From Selenomonas sp. GACV-9 (GTDB taxonomy: Bacteria; Bacillota; Negativicutes; Selenomonadales; Selenomonadaceae): DNA of 64,000 nucleotides. The position numbers and the translations under genes were made by a program. Shown here piece by piece: positions 43,789 to 53,568 of this stretch (positions within the stretch are counted from its first letter, which is position 1; every line of letters begins with the position of its first letter). Location of the stretch: NCBI GenBank assembly GCA_900116485.1, contig FPAX01000001.1:62001-126000 (forward strand). The letters are read 5' to 3'. The notes under the pieces were generated by a model. It was not told where the DNA came from. It saw only the letters and a list, made by a program, of their open reading frames with translations, and did no database searches.

Positions 43789-43829
43789 CAGGCTCACCGA
43801 CGCATGGCGTGGTGAGCCTGTTCTTTTTC
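43789..43829. terminator. Bidirectional terminator between convergent genes
   Basis: Ten-base stem CAGGCTCACC (43789-43798) with GGTGAGCCTG (43811-43820), an A run upstream and a T-rich tract downstream. It serves the DUF4127 gene (+) and the HAD gene (-). Confidence 0.85.
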
Positions 43830-43841
43830 TATCAGTATGTT

Positions 43842-44705
43842 TTATAGATAGCGTCTTATCGCTTGGGCTACGCCGTTGTGCAGATTGTCTGCTGTGATGT
43901 GCGCAGCCTTCTCTTTTAAGGATGGGACGCTGTTTTCCATGGCGGTAGCGTGGGTCGGGAAGGCCTCAAACATCGAAAGGTCGTTGGTGCCGTCGCCGAG
44001 CACGAGGACTTCGTCTTCGCGGATGCCGAGCCGTTGGGTCAGTACGCGCAGCGTATTGCCCTTGGTGGCCTTGGCGTCGTTGATTTCGATGTTGGTGCGG
44101 AAGCTGGCTGAAAGTGCCAGTCCCGGGACTTCCTGCCTGAGCTTGTCGCTGAGTGCTGCGAGCAGCTCAGGCTTCTGGCTGAAGGTGATGAACTTGGCGA
44201 TGTGGATATCGCTCTGCCAGAAGCCTTCGAGGTCGTGGATGTATTGCAGCTTGCGGAAGTGGGGATTGCGAAGTGCCCAATAGAAATTCTTGAAGAAAGT
44301 CGTGCCGGGGCGTACCTCGCGCATGCGGTCAATCAGGCCGCGGTATGTCCTAAGACGGGAGTTGGCACTATAATGGCCCTGGTCGGTGTAGATTTCCAGA
44401 TTGAAGCGGTGGAAGTTAGCGATGGTCTCGTAGATCCTGCGGCCGCGTTCGTGGTCGATATAGGCGGCATGCAAAAGCTTATGCTGCTCATCGTGGAGTT
44501 CGGCACCGTTCATCGTGAGATAGCAGGGATGCAGGTCGTAACTTTCGATGAAAGCTCGGACGTCGGCCATGATACGGCCTGTGGCGATGACGAATTTGAT
44601 GCCGGCAGCCTCTGCCTGACGGATGGCTGCGATATTTTCGGACGAGATCCGATGGGCGCCGTCGAGCAGCGTGCCATCCATATCCGTTGCAATTAATTTG
44701 ATCAA
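43842..44705 (-). CDS. Cof-type HAD phosphatase
   Basis: 287 residues. HAD motif I is ATDMDGTLLD at residues 6-15, motif II is ATGRI, and motifs III/IV are KGNTLRVL and LGDGTNDLSMFEAF. The large C2-type cap between residues 85 and 190 defines the Cof subfamily, which acts on sugar phosphates, FMN or PLP. The specific substrate is unknown. The start is TTG 44705 after AGGAGGGA on the minus strand. It is divergent from recG. Confidence 0.87.
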   Translation of the reverse strand: MIKLIATDMDGTLLDGAHRISSENIAAIRQAEAAGIKFVIATGRIMADVRAFIESYDLHPCYLTMNGAELHDEQHKLLHAAYIDHERGRRIYETIANFHRFNLEIYTDQGHYSANSRLRTYRGLIDRMREVRPGTTFFKNFYWALRNPHFRKLQYIHDLEGFWQSDIHIAKFITFSQKPELLAALSDKLRQEVPGLALSASFRTNIEINDAKATKGNTLRVLTQRLGIREDEVLVLGDGTNDLSMFEAFPTHATAMENSVPSLKEKAAHITADNLHNGVAQAIRRYL

Positions 44706-44842
44706 ACATATCCCTCCTGACTGCTAATATTATAAATAGAAGCAGCAGGGATGGCAAGGTATCCGGCAGGTTTTGCCATTGAAGGGCTGGGCGTAATTTG
44801 CTAAAATGATAGGGAACAAACGAATGTTTTAGGTGATGGCGA

Positions 44843-46909
44843 GTGAAGTTACGAGATTCGATTCAATATGTCAAGGGCGTTGGCCCAAAGAAGAAGGCGG
44901 AGCTTAACCGTTTGGGCATCCGCACGGTCTATGATCTTTTGACCTGGTTCCCGCGTACCTATGAGGACCAGAGCGTGCTGACCAAGATTGCGGAATTGCA
45001 GCCAGGCGAGCGCGCGACAGTTTCAGGGGTAATCATGAATGTGAATGAGCGCCAGGCTGGCCGGCGCGGTATGACGATCCTAACGGCGCTTATCGGCGAT
45101 GGCAGCGCTTTTTTGCAGGTGACCTGGTTCAATCAGAAGTATCTGAAAAAGCAATTGCAGACGGGGCGGCGGGTGTTCGTGACCGGCAAGGCTGAGTATG
45201 CCTATGGCGGCCGCGGCCAGTTTGCCATGAGCCAGCTCAGCGGATTTCAGATCCTTGATGATGAGGATACGCCGGAAGAAATGTGCGGCATCCTGCCAGT
45301 CTATCCGGCAACGGAACGGCTCAATCAGAAATTCTTCCGCAAGACCATGGCCGGGCTTTTGCAGGCGGAGTTTGAGCTGCCTGAAGTCATCCCTGCAGAT
45401 ATCCGGGCACGCTATCAGCTGCAGGGGCGCCGCGAGGCGTTGCAGAAAATCCATTTTCCGGCAGACTTTGCTGAGCTCCAGGCGGCGCGCAACCGCCTGG
45501 CTTTTGAGGAGCTTTATCTGATCCAGTGCGGCCTGCTGATCCTCAAGCGTCAGTCACGGGAAAAGAAGAAGGGCATCCGTCATTTGTTGTCAAGTGAGCT
45601 GCTACATCGCCTGGAGGCAAGCCTGCCCTTCAAGCTGACTCATGACCAGTTAAAGGTCTGGCAGGAAATCTGTCACGATATGGAAAGCCCTGTGCCGATG
45701 CGGCGCCTGGTGCAGGGTGATGTCGGATCGGGCAAGACGGTCATTGCCATGCTGGCCCTCGTCAAGACAGTGGAAAACGGCTATCAGGGGGCGCTTATGG
45801 CGCCGACAGAAATCCTTGCCAGCCAGCACTATGAAGGCTTCAAGGCCCAGCTTGAGCCGCTTGGCGTTCGCATTGGCTTCCTGTCGGGGCGGTTGACCAA
45901 GAAGAAGCGCGAGGCGATGTATGCGGCCATCGCAGCCCACGAGGTGGATATCGTCATCGGCACCCATGCACTTATCCAGGAGGGGGTGCGCTTTGCGAAA
46001 CTTGGTCTTGTCGTTACCGACGAGCAGCACCGGTTCGGCATCGCCCAGCGGGCTGAGCTCGAGAAGAAGGGGGAGCTCATGCCAGATGTCCTCGTCATGA
46101 CCGCAACGCCGATTCCGCGCACGATGACATTGACGGTTTATGGTGACCTCGATGTGTCGCTGATTCAGGAGTTGCCGCCGGGACGGCAGCCAATCCGCAC
46201 CTTTGTCCGTCAGCCTGACCGGCGTGAACTCATCTATAAGTATGTGCTAACGCAGCTTGAGGCCGGGCGGCAGGCTTATGTCGTCTGTCCGCTGATTGAG
46301 ATGAATGAGGACAGTCCGCTGCCATCGGCAGAGGAAATCTATGATGAACTGCGTTACGGGATTTTCCGCGATGTGCCTGTCGGCCTGGTGCATGGCAAGA
46401 TGAAGGCGGCAGAAAAAGAACAGGTCATGCAGGATTTCTATGAGAATAAGATCAAGCTGCTGGTTTCGACGACGGTTATCGAAGTCGGTGTCAATGTGCC
46501 CAATGCGAGCATCATGGTCATCGAGAATGCCGAGCGCTTTGGCCTGGCGCAGCTCCACCAGCTGCGCGGCCGCATTGGCCGCGGTCCTTACCAATCGTTC
46601 TGCATCCTGGTCTCGGAGATGAAGACGGAAAATGCCAAGGAGCGTCTGCAGATCATGGCTGAGACGACTGATGGATTCAAGCTGGCCGAGGAAGATTTGC
46701 GGCTGCGTGGCCCGGGCCAGTTCTTCGGTGCGATGCAGCACGGCTTGCCGGATCTCAAGATTGCCGATGTGCTGCAGGATATGGACATCCTGCTGCAGGC
46801 GCGCCGGGCGGCACTGGAGACCATGGAAAATCAGGCCGATGTGCAAGATATCCTGCCGATTTTGGCGTTACAATATCAGCAGCAATTCCTCAACATTACA
46901 GAAACGTGA
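44843..46909 (+). CDS. recG: ATP-dependent DNA helicase RecG
   Basis: 688 residues. The N-terminal wedge (OB) domain begins [20 protein letters not shown]. The helicase core has Walker [16 protein letters not shown] near 300, the DEQH box (VTDEQHRFG) and MTATPIPRT. The C-terminal RecG/Mfd motif region is INVP-like [33 protein letters not shown]. It regresses stalled replication forks and processes Holliday junctions. The start is GTG 44843 behind AGGTGA. Confidence 0.96.
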   Translation: MKLRDSIQYVKGVGPKKKAELNRLGIRTVYDLLTWFPRTYEDQSVLTKIAELQPGERATVSGVIMNVNERQAGRRGMTILTALIGDGSAFLQVTWFNQKYLKKQLQTGRRVFVTGKAEYAYGGRGQFAMSQLSGFQILDDEDTPEEMCGILPVYPATERLNQKFFRKTMAGLLQAEFELPEVIPADIRARYQLQGRREALQKIHFPADFAELQAARNRLAFEELYLIQCGLLILKRQSREKKKGIRHLLSSELLHRLEASLPFKLTHDQLKVWQEICHDMESPVPMRRLVQGDVGSGKTVIAMLALVKTVENGYQGALMAPTEILASQHYEGFKAQLEPLGVRIGFLSGRLTKKKREAMYAAIAAHEVDIVIGTHALIQEGVRFAKLGLVVTDEQHRFGIAQRAELEKKGELMPDVLVMTATPIPRTMTLTVYGDLDVSLIQELPPGRQPIRTFVRQPDRRELIYKYVLTQLEAGRQAYVVCPLIEMNEDSPLPSAEEIYDELRYGIFRDVPVGLVHGKMKAAEKEQVMQDFYENKIKLLVSTTVIEVGVNVPNASIMVIENAERFGLAQLHQLRGRIGRGPYQSFCILVSEMKTENAKERLQIMAETTDGFKLAEEDLRLRGPGQFFGAMQHGLPDLKIADVLQDMDILLQARRAALETMENQADVQDILPILALQYQQQFLNITET

Positions 46910-46939
46910 TAAAATTACCGTCTTTTATCCGAGAACATC

Positions 46940-46969
46940 TTGACATAATTGATGGACATACTATACAAT
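46940..46969 (+). promoter_or_regulatory. Promoter of dapB-asd
   Basis: TTGACA at 46940-46945 and TACAAT at 46964-46969 with an 18-base spacer, 43 bases before the dapB start. Confidence 0.75.
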
Positions 46970-47012
46970 AAAGTTATCTTTTGTGCGTAAAAAATTCTAG
47001 GAGGCGCATAGC

Positions 47013-47807
47013 TTGACTACAGTATTCGTAAATGGTGCCTGTGGCCGTATGGGACAGGCGGTCCTCAAAGCGGTCCAGGAGGATAAGGACCTTGAGCTCG
47101 TGGGAGCTTGTGACATTCGTGGCGGTGCGGATACCGGCACGCTCGTCGGTTTGCCGGCAAATGGAATTCTGGTGGAGACCGACCTTGCCGCAGCACTTAC
47201 ACGGCTCAAGCCGGAGGTCATGGTGGACTTCACGCGGCCGGATGTCGTATTTGGCAATGTCATGACGGCACTGGAGCATAAGGTCTCGCCAGTCGTCGGC
47301 ACGACGGGGCTTTCGGAGGAGCAGAAGGCTGAGATCCGGCAGGCGGCAGAGAAGAATGGCACGCCGGCGTTCATCGCCCCGAATTTTGCCATCGGGGCGG
47401 TGCTGCTGATGGTTCTTTCCAAGCAGGCCGCCAAGTATATGCCTGAGGTGGAGATCATCGAGCTGCATCATGACAATAAGCTCGATGCGCCGTCGGGTAC
47501 GGCCATCCAGACGGCAGCCATGATTGCCGAAGTCCGTGAGGCGCATAAGCAGGGCCATCCGGAGGAGAAGGAAAAAATGGCTGGCGCCCGTGGCGCTGAC
47601 TATGAGGGCATGCATATCCACAGTGTCCGCCTGCCGGGCTATGTCGCCCATCAGGAAGTCATCTTCGGCGGCCTGGGACAGACGCTGACGATCCGTCATG
47701 ATTCCATGAATCGTGAGTCCTTCATGCCGGGTGTCTGCCTGGCGGCCAAGAAGGTACGTTCTCTTACGGGCCTTACGATTGGTCTTGACCAGCTGTTGGA
47801 GTTCTGA
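47013..47807 (+). CDS. dapB: 4-hydroxy-tetrahydrodipicolinate reductase
   Basis: 264 residues. The NAD(P)-binding motif is [12 protein letters not shown] near residue 6, followed by VGTTGL and the catalytic [18 protein letters not shown] (His-His and Lys) near 150-165. It performs the second committed step to diaminopimelate and lysine. The start is TTG 47013 after AGGAGGCG. It is followed 42 bases later by asd. dapA, often between them, is not here. Confidence 0.95.
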   Translation: MTTVFVNGACGRMGQAVLKAVQEDKDLELVGACDIRGGADTGTLVGLPANGILVETDLAAALTRLKPEVMVDFTRPDVVFGNVMTALEHKVSPVVGTTGLSEEQKAEIRQAAEKNGTPAFIAPNFAIGAVLLMVLSKQAAKYMPEVEIIELHHDNKLDAPSGTAIQTAAMIAEVREAHKQGHPEEKEKMAGARGADYEGMHIHSVRLPGYVAHQEVIFGGLGQTLTIRHDSMNRESFMPGVCLAAKKVRSLTGLTIGLDQLLEF

Positions 47808-47849
47808 TTCAGAAGCATTTGCTATCAATCATCGAAAGGATGTATCTAT

Positions 47850-48884
47850 ATGAAAAAGTACAATGTAGCAATCCTCGGTGCCACGGGTGCCGTTGGGCAG
47901 GAGTTCCTCAATCTCATCGAGGAGCGCAACTTCCCGTTCGCCAACCTCAAGATGCTCGCTTCCAAGCGCAGTGCTGGCAAGAAGATCCAGTTCATGGGCA
48001 AGGAATATACGGTGGAAGAGGCAACGGAAGATTCGTTCAAGGATGTTCAGATTGCTCTGTTTGCTGGCGGCGGTGCCAGCAAGGTCTTTGCTCCGGCTGC
48101 CGTCAAGGCCGGTGCGGTAGTCATCGATAACTCCAGTACTTTCCGTATGGATCCGGAAGTCCCGCTGGTCGTGCCGGAGGTCAATCCTGAGGCCATCAGC
48201 AAGCATAAAGGCATCATCGCCAACCCGAACTGCTCGACGATCATCATGCTCATGGCACTCAAGCCGCTCTATGATATCTCGAAGATCAAGCGCGTTGTCG
48301 TATCGACCTATCAAGCTGTTTCGGGTGGTGGCAAAGAGGCTATGGCTGAGCTTGAGCAGCAGGTCGATGATATCGTGAACGGCCGCGAGGTAACGGCAAA
48401 CATCCTGCCGGGTGCGGCCCTCAACAAGCATTATCAGATTGCCTTCAACCTGATTCCGCAGATTGACGTCTTCCAGGATAACCTCTACACGAAAGAGGAA
48501 ATGAAGATGGTCAATGAGACGAAGAAGATTTTCGATGATCCGGATATCCGCGTGACGGCAACGACGGTTCGCGTACCGGTCTATCGCAGTCATGCAGAAT
48601 CGGTTAATATCGAGTTCGAGGATGAGGTCAGCGTCGAGGCAGCGCGCAAGGCTATCGATGCCTTCCCAGGCGCAGTTGTCAAAGACAACACCGATGAGCA
48701 GGAATATCCGATGCCGCTCTTCACGTCGGGCAAGGATGATGTTGAGGTTGGCCGTATCCGCAAGGATTACTCCTGCGAGAACGCTCTGAACCTTTGGTGC
48801 TGTGGCGACCAGATCCGCAAGGGCGCAGCACTCAATGCCCTGCAGATTGCTGAGTACATGATCGAGCACGACATGATAAAATAA
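47850..48884 (+). CDS. asd: Aspartate-semialdehyde dehydrogenase
   Basis: 344 residues. The NADP loop is ILGATGAVGQEFL near residue 6-18. The active-site cysteine is in NPNCSTIIM near 130, QAVSGGGKEAM follows, and the catalytic histidine is in VYRSHAESV near 245. The product, aspartate semialdehyde, feeds both hom (window start) and the dap branch, tying this operon to dapB. It ends in a terminator. Confidence 0.96.
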   Translation: MKKYNVAILGATGAVGQEFLNLIEERNFPFANLKMLASKRSAGKKIQFMGKEYTVEEATEDSFKDVQIALFAGGGASKVFAPAAVKAGAVVIDNSSTFRMDPEVPLVVPEVNPEAISKHKGIIANPNCSTIIMLMALKPLYDISKIKRVVVSTYQAVSGGGKEAMAELEQQVDDIVNGREVTANILPGAALNKHYQIAFNLIPQIDVFQDNLYTKEEMKMVNETKKIFDDPDIRVTATTVRVPVYRSHAESVNIEFEDEVSVEAARKAIDAFPGAVVKDNTDEQEYPMPLFTSGKDDVEVGRIRKDYSCENALNLWCCGDQIRKGAALNALQIAEYMIEHDMIK

Positions 48885-48900
48885 TTGCCAAGAAAACTTT

Positions 48901-48936
48901 ACCGTCTGGCACGCATTGTGCCGGACGGTATTTTTT
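48901..48936 (+). terminator. Terminator after asd
   Basis: Twelve-base stem (48901-48912 with 48918-48929, one G-U pair), five-base loop and six T. Confidence 0.9.
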
Positions 48937-49033
48937 ATCTGCATGGGGCAGGGCTTTTCAGAATATTTCTAGGAAATGCGGATAGAATATGATACAATAG
49001 ATAGAGCGAAAACATATTCGGGAGGAATCAGAT

Positions 49034-49285
49034 ATGGTCAGCGAAGAAACTATGATGTTTAAATTCGGCAATGATGAGAACAAGGCCGCGACGATTATCC
49101 GTAACGCCTGCCAAGCGATGGAAGAGAAGGGATACAATCCCATCAATCAGTTGGTTGGCTATCTGCTTTCGGGAGACCCGGCGTATGTGACGAGCCATAA
49201 CGATGCGCGCAGTCAGATCCGCAAGCTGGAGCGCGACGAGCTGCTCGAAGAGTTGGTTAGAGCATATTTGGAGAAGAATAAGTAA
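49034..49285 (+). CDS. IreB family regulatory phosphoprotein (UPF0297)
   Basis: 83 residues. The pattern [42 protein letters not shown] (given in full in positions 8-49; key words KGYNPINQ and [18 protein letters not shown]) is diagnostic of the YrzL/IreB family. In enterococci IreB is phosphorylated by the IreK kinase and affects cephalosporin resistance. It is directly followed by ruvX with no gap, the usual Gram-positive order. An extended -10 (TGATACAAT near 48990-48998) lies upstream. Confidence 0.93.
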   Translation: MVSEETMMFKFGNDENKAATIIRNACQAMEEKGYNPINQLVGYLLSGDPAYVTSHNDARSQIRKLERDELLEELVRAYLEKNK

Positions 49286-49702
49286 ATGAAACGTTATATG
49301 TCGCTCGATATCGGCGACCGGACCATCGGTATTGCCGTAAGCGATCTATTAGGCCTTACGGCTCAGGGGGTGGAGACAATCCGCCGCCGCAAGGAAGAAG
49401 ATGACTTGAAGCGCCTTGGTGAGCTTATGGAGCAGTATGAGACGAAATCTTTGGTCTCGGGACTGCCCAAGAACATGGATGGCACGGAAGGTGACCGTTG
49501 CAGCATCGTCAAGGAGTTCATGGCCAAGGTCAAGGAAACATATCCGGATGTTGAGGTGGTGTTCTGGGATGAACGCCTGTCGACCGTGGCTGCTACCCGG
49601 TCACTGATTGAGGCCGATGTCTCGCGCAAGAAACGCAAGAAGGTCATCGATAAGATGGCAGCCGTGTTTATCCTGCAGGGGTATCTTGACAGCCTGCGGT
49701 GA
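49286..49702 (+). CDS. ruvX: Holliday junction resolvase-like nuclease (YqgF/RuvX)
   Basis: 138-residue RNase H-fold protein. It has SLDIGDRTIGIAVSD at the N-terminus (first metal-binding Asp), VSGLPKNMDGTEG near 60-72 and FWDERLSTVAATRSL near 92. The family is proposed to act in 16S rRNA 5' end maturation and/or junction resolution. It starts immediately after the ireB stop. Confidence 0.93.
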   Translation: MKRYMSLDIGDRTIGIAVSDLLGLTAQGVETIRRRKEEDDLKRLGELMEQYETKSLVSGLPKNMDGTEGDRCSIVKEFMAKVKETYPDVEVVFWDERLSTVAATRSLIEADVSRKKRKKVIDKMAAVFILQGYLDSLR

Positions 49703-49781
49703 TATGTGGTTTAGCTTGACAAGTTTTCTCATTATAAGCTAAAATGCATGTAGACTGATTTTGTGACGAGAGGTGACCAGA

Positions 49782-50102
49782 ATGGCAGATAAGGAAAAAG
49801 AAATGAACGAAGACGGCGTTGTCGTCGTCATGACGGACGATCAGGGCAATGAATATTACTACGAAGAAGAGATGATCATCCCAGTAGGCGATCAGAAGTA
49901 TGCACTGCTTGTTGGCCTGCACAATGATGAGCATGAGCATGGCTGTGGTTGCGGCTGTGAAGACGGTGACGAGGATGTCCTGATTGCCAAGATCGTTGTC
50001 GATGAGAATGGCGAAGAGGAATACATTGAGCCGACGGACGAAGAGTTCGAAGAGGTTCAGAAGGCCTATAACGCTTTGGTTGACGAAGCAGAGCAGGAGT
50101 AA
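49782..50102 (+). CDS. DUF1292 protein with a His/Cys-rich insert
   Basis: 106 residues, strongly acidic. The DUF1292 pattern (VVVMTDDQGNEYYYEEEMIIPVGDQKYALLV, key words NEYYYEE and DQKYALL) and VDENGEEEYIEPTDEEFEEV are clear. Between them (about 50-65) is HNDEHEHGCGCGCEDGDED, which could bind a metal ion. Function unknown. It follows ireB-ruvX in the conserved Gram-positive order. ATG 49782 follows GAGGTGA. Confidence 0.85.
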   Translation: MADKEKEMNEDGVVVVMTDDQGNEYYYEEEMIIPVGDQKYALLVGLHNDEHEHGCGCGCEDGDEDVLIAKIVVDENGEEEYIEPTDEEFEEVQKAYNALVDEAEQE

Positions 50103-50115
50103 ATCCTGTTGCGGG

Positions 50116-50146
50116 GCTGCCATCCAGATGGATTGGCAGCTTTTTC
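50116..50146 (+). terminator. Terminator after the DUF1292 gene
   Basis: Stem GCTGCC-ATCC / GGAT-T-GGCAGC (one bulge) and five T. Confidence 0.75.
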
Positions 50147-50173
50147 GCATCTATAAGGAATGGAGATGTTGTT

Positions 50174-51286
50174 GTGGGAGAGAAACTCAAAGCGTGGCAG
50201 GCAAGCCTCGAAAAGTGGATGTCGGACCATCAGGAGAGTTTAGACTGGGTAACGGATAAGCTGGAACAGATAAGTGACAAGATGACGTGGAAGCGTTGGG
50301 GTGTGGCAAGTGCTATTGCCCTGGTGGTGCTGCTTGGCAGCTGCATGTGGCTGTTCCAGGGAAAATCAGCGCCGCGGGCCGCGCTGTCTGCAGATCAGAC
50401 CATCTATGTCTCGGTCAAGCCGGGCATGGGGGCGAATGAGATTTGCGACAAGCTCGTGCAGCACGGCGTGCTTAGCAGCAAGTGGCCGTTCTGGTGGAAG
50501 GTCAAGACTAGCGATGTGGCCAGCTCCTTCAAGACCGGTATGTATGCCATGCATCCCAACATGTCAGCTGAAGAGGTGCTCGCAAAGCTCGTGGCAGGCG
50601 ATACAGCTGTCGTGAAGTTTACGATTCCCGAGGGTTTTGGCATCAAGGAGATTGCCAAGCGCTTGGCAGATGAGGGCCTTGTAGATGAGCAGGAGTTCCT
50701 GCGTAAGGCCAAGACTTATGCGCCCTATGACTATATCGATCGCAAGCCAGAGATCCGCTATGCCTGTGAGGGCTTCCTATTTCCGGACACTTACGAGCTG
50801 CACGAAGAGGCTACGCCGGAGTCCATCATGAAGATGATGGCGGAGGACTTCGATACGCGGCTGACGCCAAAACTGCGCGCTCGGGCTGAAGAGATGAATC
50901 TTACAATCTTTGAAGTCATTACACTGGCCTCGCTGGTGGAGAAAGAGGCGCTCTATGAGGAAGACCGGCCCATCATCGCGCAGGTATTCTTCAAGCGCTT
51001 GAAGCTTGGTATGCCGCTGCAGTCGGATACGACGCTGCAGTATCTGATGGATGCGCCAAAGGAGGATGTATCCATCAAGGACACGAAAATCGAGTCGCCT
51101 TACAACACCTACCAGCATCGCGGTCTGCCGCCAGGGCCGATTGCAAGCCCAGGCATGGCAGCCATCAAGGCCGTACTCTATCCGGCCGATACGGACTACC
51201 TGTACTTTGTCGCTGACCGCAAGGGGCATAATCATTATTCGACGAATTACGAAGACCATAAGGTCATTGTCGAGCAGGTGCGCTGA
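50174..51286 (+). CDS. mltG: Endolytic murein transglycosylase MltG
   Basis: 370 residues. A cytoplasmic head (1-37) and one membrane helix (about 40-58) precede a LysM-like region (VSVKPGMGANEICDKLVQHGV). The YceG catalytic domain has ASLVEKEALYEEDRPIIAQVFFKRL, with the catalytic Glu in LVEKE near 255. LQSDTTLQYL and YNTYQHRGLPPGPIASPG follow. It cuts nascent glycan strands and sets their length. The start is GTG 50174. Its TGA stop is the first three bases of a TGACCGGTCA site (51284-51293). Confidence 0.94.
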   Translation: MGEKLKAWQASLEKWMSDHQESLDWVTDKLEQISDKMTWKRWGVASAIALVVLLGSCMWLFQGKSAPRAALSADQTIYVSVKPGMGANEICDKLVQHGVLSSKWPFWWKVKTSDVASSFKTGMYAMHPNMSAEEVLAKLVAGDTAVVKFTIPEGFGIKEIAKRLADEGLVDEQEFLRKAKTYAPYDYIDRKPEIRYACEGFLFPDTYELHEEATPESIMKMMAEDFDTRLTPKLRARAEEMNLTIFEVITLASLVEKEALYEEDRPIIAQVFFKRLKLGMPLQSDTTLQYLMDAPKEDVSIKDTKIESPYNTYQHRGLPPGPIASPGMAAIKAVLYPADTDYLYFVADRKGHNHYSTNYEDHKVIVEQVR

Positions 51287-51540
51287 CCGGTCAACAAAGA
51301 GGAGATATTTTGAAAACGATAGAAACATTATTTGCGGAAATGGAACGCTATGCTAAGGAAAACCATGTGCCTATCATCAATGAGAAGGGGCGCGTGGCTT
51401 TCCTGCAGGTGATAAGGGAATGCCGGCCAAAGCGCGTGCTGGAGGTAGGTACGGCAATCGGCTATTCGGCCCTGCAGATCGCCCATAATGGCGCGGAAGA
51501 TGTAGACATAACGACACTGGAGCTAAGTGTTGACCGGTCA
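51284..51540. repeat. Two copies of TGACCGGTCA at the mltG end and in trmR
   Basis: Exact copies at 51284-51293, which includes the mltG stop codon and the start of the short gap, and at 51531-51540, inside the next gene as Asp-Arg-Ser. A near copy, TTGACCAATCAA, follows about 20 bases later. Confidence 0.75.
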
Positions 51541-51930
51541 AAGATCGCTAAGGCATATATTGACCAATCAAGATATGCTGGACGCATCCATATCCATACT
51601 GGCGATGCGGCTGAGCTATTGACTACGGAGGCGCCCAAGGCGGCGCCTTATGATTTTGTCTTCATCGATGCGGCCAAAGGCCAGTATGTCGATTATCTCC
51701 AGAAGATTGAGCCGTTGCTGGCAGATGAGGCGGTCATCCTGGCTGACAATGTGCTGTTCCGCGGCTATGTGCGTTCTGAGGAAAAGCCGCCGCGCCGGTT
51801 CCGGACCATCGTCAAGCGGCTGCGCGAGTATATAGAGTTTGTGACAGAGATGCCAGGCTATGCGACGGAAATCCTTGAAAATGGCGATGGACTTGCGATT
51901 ACGCGGTATCGGCGGTTGACAAAAGATTGA
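51310..51930 (+). CDS. trmR: tRNA 5-hydroxyuridine methyltransferase (TrmR/YrrM), O-methyltransferase family
   Basis: 206 residues. The class I SAM methyltransferase motif is VLEVGTAIGYSALQIA near 45. The metal-linked FVFIDAAKGQYVDYL near 116 and VILADNVLFRGYV near 140 are typical of the catechol-O-methyltransferase-like group. YrrM of Bacillus (TrmR) makes 5-methoxyuridine at tRNA position 34. The next gene encodes a U32 peptidase-like protein of the type (TrhP) that makes its 5-hydroxyuridine substrate, which supports the assignment. The start is TTG 51310 after GAGGAG. Confidence 0.85.
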   Translation: MKTIETLFAEMERYAKENHVPIINEKGRVAFLQVIRECRPKRVLEVGTAIGYSALQIAHNGAEDVDITTLELSVDRSKIAKAYIDQSRYAGRIHIHTGDAAELLTTEAPKAAPYDFVFIDAAKGQYVDYLQKIEPLLADEAVILADNVLFRGYVRSEEKPPRRFRTIVKRLREYIEFVTEMPGYATEILENGDGLAITRYRRLTKD

Positions 51931-51949
51931 TTTAGGAGGAATCCTGTTT

Positions 51950-53185
51950 ATGATAAAGAAGCCAGAGCTTTTAGCACCGGCGGGAACACTGGAAAAATTG
52001 AAGATGGCGATACTCTACGGGGCCGATGCTGTTTATCTGGGCGGCAAGGCCTTTGGCCTCCGAGCTTTTGGCGGCAACTTCACGCGCGAAGAGCTCAAGG
52101 AGGCGGTGGATTTTGCCCATGCGCGGGGACGCAAGGTCTATGTGACGGTCAATATCTTTCCGCATAACAGCGATCTTGTTGGGCTGCCAGATTACTTGAA
52201 GTATCTGGACGAGATCAAGGTCGATGCCCTGCTTGTGGCTGATTTGGGCGTATTTATGATGTGCCGCGAGCTGATCCCGGAGATGGAGCTCCACATCAGC
52301 ACCCAGGCCAACAACACGAACTGGGCGACGGTGAATGCTTGGAAAAAACTAGGTGCCAAGCGCGTCGTGCTGGCCCGTGAGATGTCACTGGCCGAGATCC
52401 GCGAGATCCGCGAAAAATGTGACGTGGATCTCGAGATGTTCATGCATGGTGCTATGTGCATCTCGTATTCGGGCCGATGCCTGTTGTCGAACTACTTCAC
52501 GGGACGTGATTCGAACCGTGGCAGCTGTGCCCAGTCCTGCCGCTGGAAGTATGCACTGGTTGAGGAAACGCGGCCCGGTCAGTATTTCCCCATCGCTGAG
52601 GACGAGCGTGGCACCTATATCATGAATTCGAAGGACATGTGCCTGATGCCGAATATCCGCGACGTCATCGAAAGCGGTGTTGACAGCCTCAAGATTGAGG
52701 GGCGCATGAAGAGCGTGCATTATGCAGCCAGCGTCGTCAAGGCCTATCGTCTGGCCATTGATGCTTATTTTGCTGATCCTGAGCATTTTGAGGTGCAGCA
52801 GCTCTGGCTCGATGAGCTCGAGAAGGTATCGCATCGCACCTATACGACAGGATTCTACTATCATCAGCCAACGGCTGACGATCAGATCTATGGCAAGACG
52901 TCCTACGACCAGACCTCGGAGTTCGTCGGCTTAGTGCGGTCCTATGATGCGGCAACAGGTTGGGCTGTGGTTGAGCAGCGCAACAATATGAAGCTCGGTC
53001 AGGAAATCGAGGTATTCCAGCCGACAGGTCCGCTTTACCGCCAGAAGATCACGGCGATGAAAAATGCCGATGGCGAGAGCATCGACGTGGCACCGCATCC
53101 GCAGATGATTCTTTCCATGAAGATGGAACAGCCTGTAGAACCGTACACAATCCTGCGCCGCGACATTACACAAACGAAACAGTGA
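51950..53185 (+). CDS. U32 family peptidase-like tRNA hydroxylation protein
   Basis: 411 residues. PELLAPAGTLEKLKMAILYGADAVYLGG (key words LLAPAG and GADAVYLGG) is at the N-terminus. The U32 signature EMFMHGAMCISYSGRCLLSNY is near 160-180 and RGSCAQSCRW near 187, which holds the cysteines that may bind an iron-sulfur cluster. Relatives (TrhP, YrrO) are needed for prephenate-dependent 5-hydroxyuridine formation in tRNA. The gene lies 19 bases after trmR. Bacillus has two U32 genes here; this locus has one. Confidence 0.86.
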   Translation: MIKKPELLAPAGTLEKLKMAILYGADAVYLGGKAFGLRAFGGNFTREELKEAVDFAHARGRKVYVTVNIFPHNSDLVGLPDYLKYLDEIKVDALLVADLGVFMMCRELIPEMELHISTQANNTNWATVNAWKKLGAKRVVLAREMSLAEIREIREKCDVDLEMFMHGAMCISYSGRCLLSNYFTGRDSNRGSCAQSCRWKYALVEETRPGQYFPIAEDERGTYIMNSKDMCLMPNIRDVIESGVDSLKIEGRMKSVHYAASVVKAYRLAIDAYFADPEHFEVQQLWLDELEKVSHRTYTTGFYYHQPTADDQIYGKTSYDQTSEFVGLVRSYDAATGWAVVEQRNNMKLGQEIEVFQPTGPLYRQKITAMKNADGESIDVAPHPQMILSMKMEQPVEPYTILRRDITQTKQ

Positions 53186-53278
53186 GTCATATTTTCTGAT
53201 TTATATTGTAAATTTTAATCATACCGTGCTATGATAAAGATGTATTGTAAATAATAAATTGGGAAAGTGGTGTTGATT

Positions 53279-53554
53279 ATGGCTATTCGTTATTTTGGTA
53301 CCGCTGCCGGCCAGGTTCAGGGTGTCGGCTTTCGCATGTTCGTGCAGCAGCACGCTATGGAGCTTGGCATTACGGGCTGGGTAAAGAATATGGACGATGG
53401 GACGGTCACGATGGAGCTGCAGGGCGAGGCTGAGGCAATCGATAAGCTCGAGCAGATTATCCGGGATGGCAACTATTTCATCAAGGTGAAGAGCTTTGCG
53501 CTTGAGACGCGTGATGTCGTGCCTGACGAAAGACGTTTTGATGTCCGCTACTGA
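53279..53554 (+). CDS. Acylphosphatase
   Basis: 91 residues. The signature GQVQGVGFRMFVQQHAMELG contains the phosphate-binding arginine. GWVKNMDDGTVTMELQG follows with the catalytic asparagine. Hydrolyses acyl phosphates such as carbamoyl phosphate or 1,3-bisphosphoglycerate. ATG 53279 gives the standard family start; the longer frame is not needed. It precedes aroQ by 14 bases. Confidence 0.93.
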   Translation: MAIRYFGTAAGQVQGVGFRMFVQQHAMELGITGWVKNMDDGTVTMELQGEAEAIDKLEQIIRDGNYFIKVKSFALETRDVVPDERRFDVRY

Positions 53555-53568
53555 TGGGAGGAAGATGC

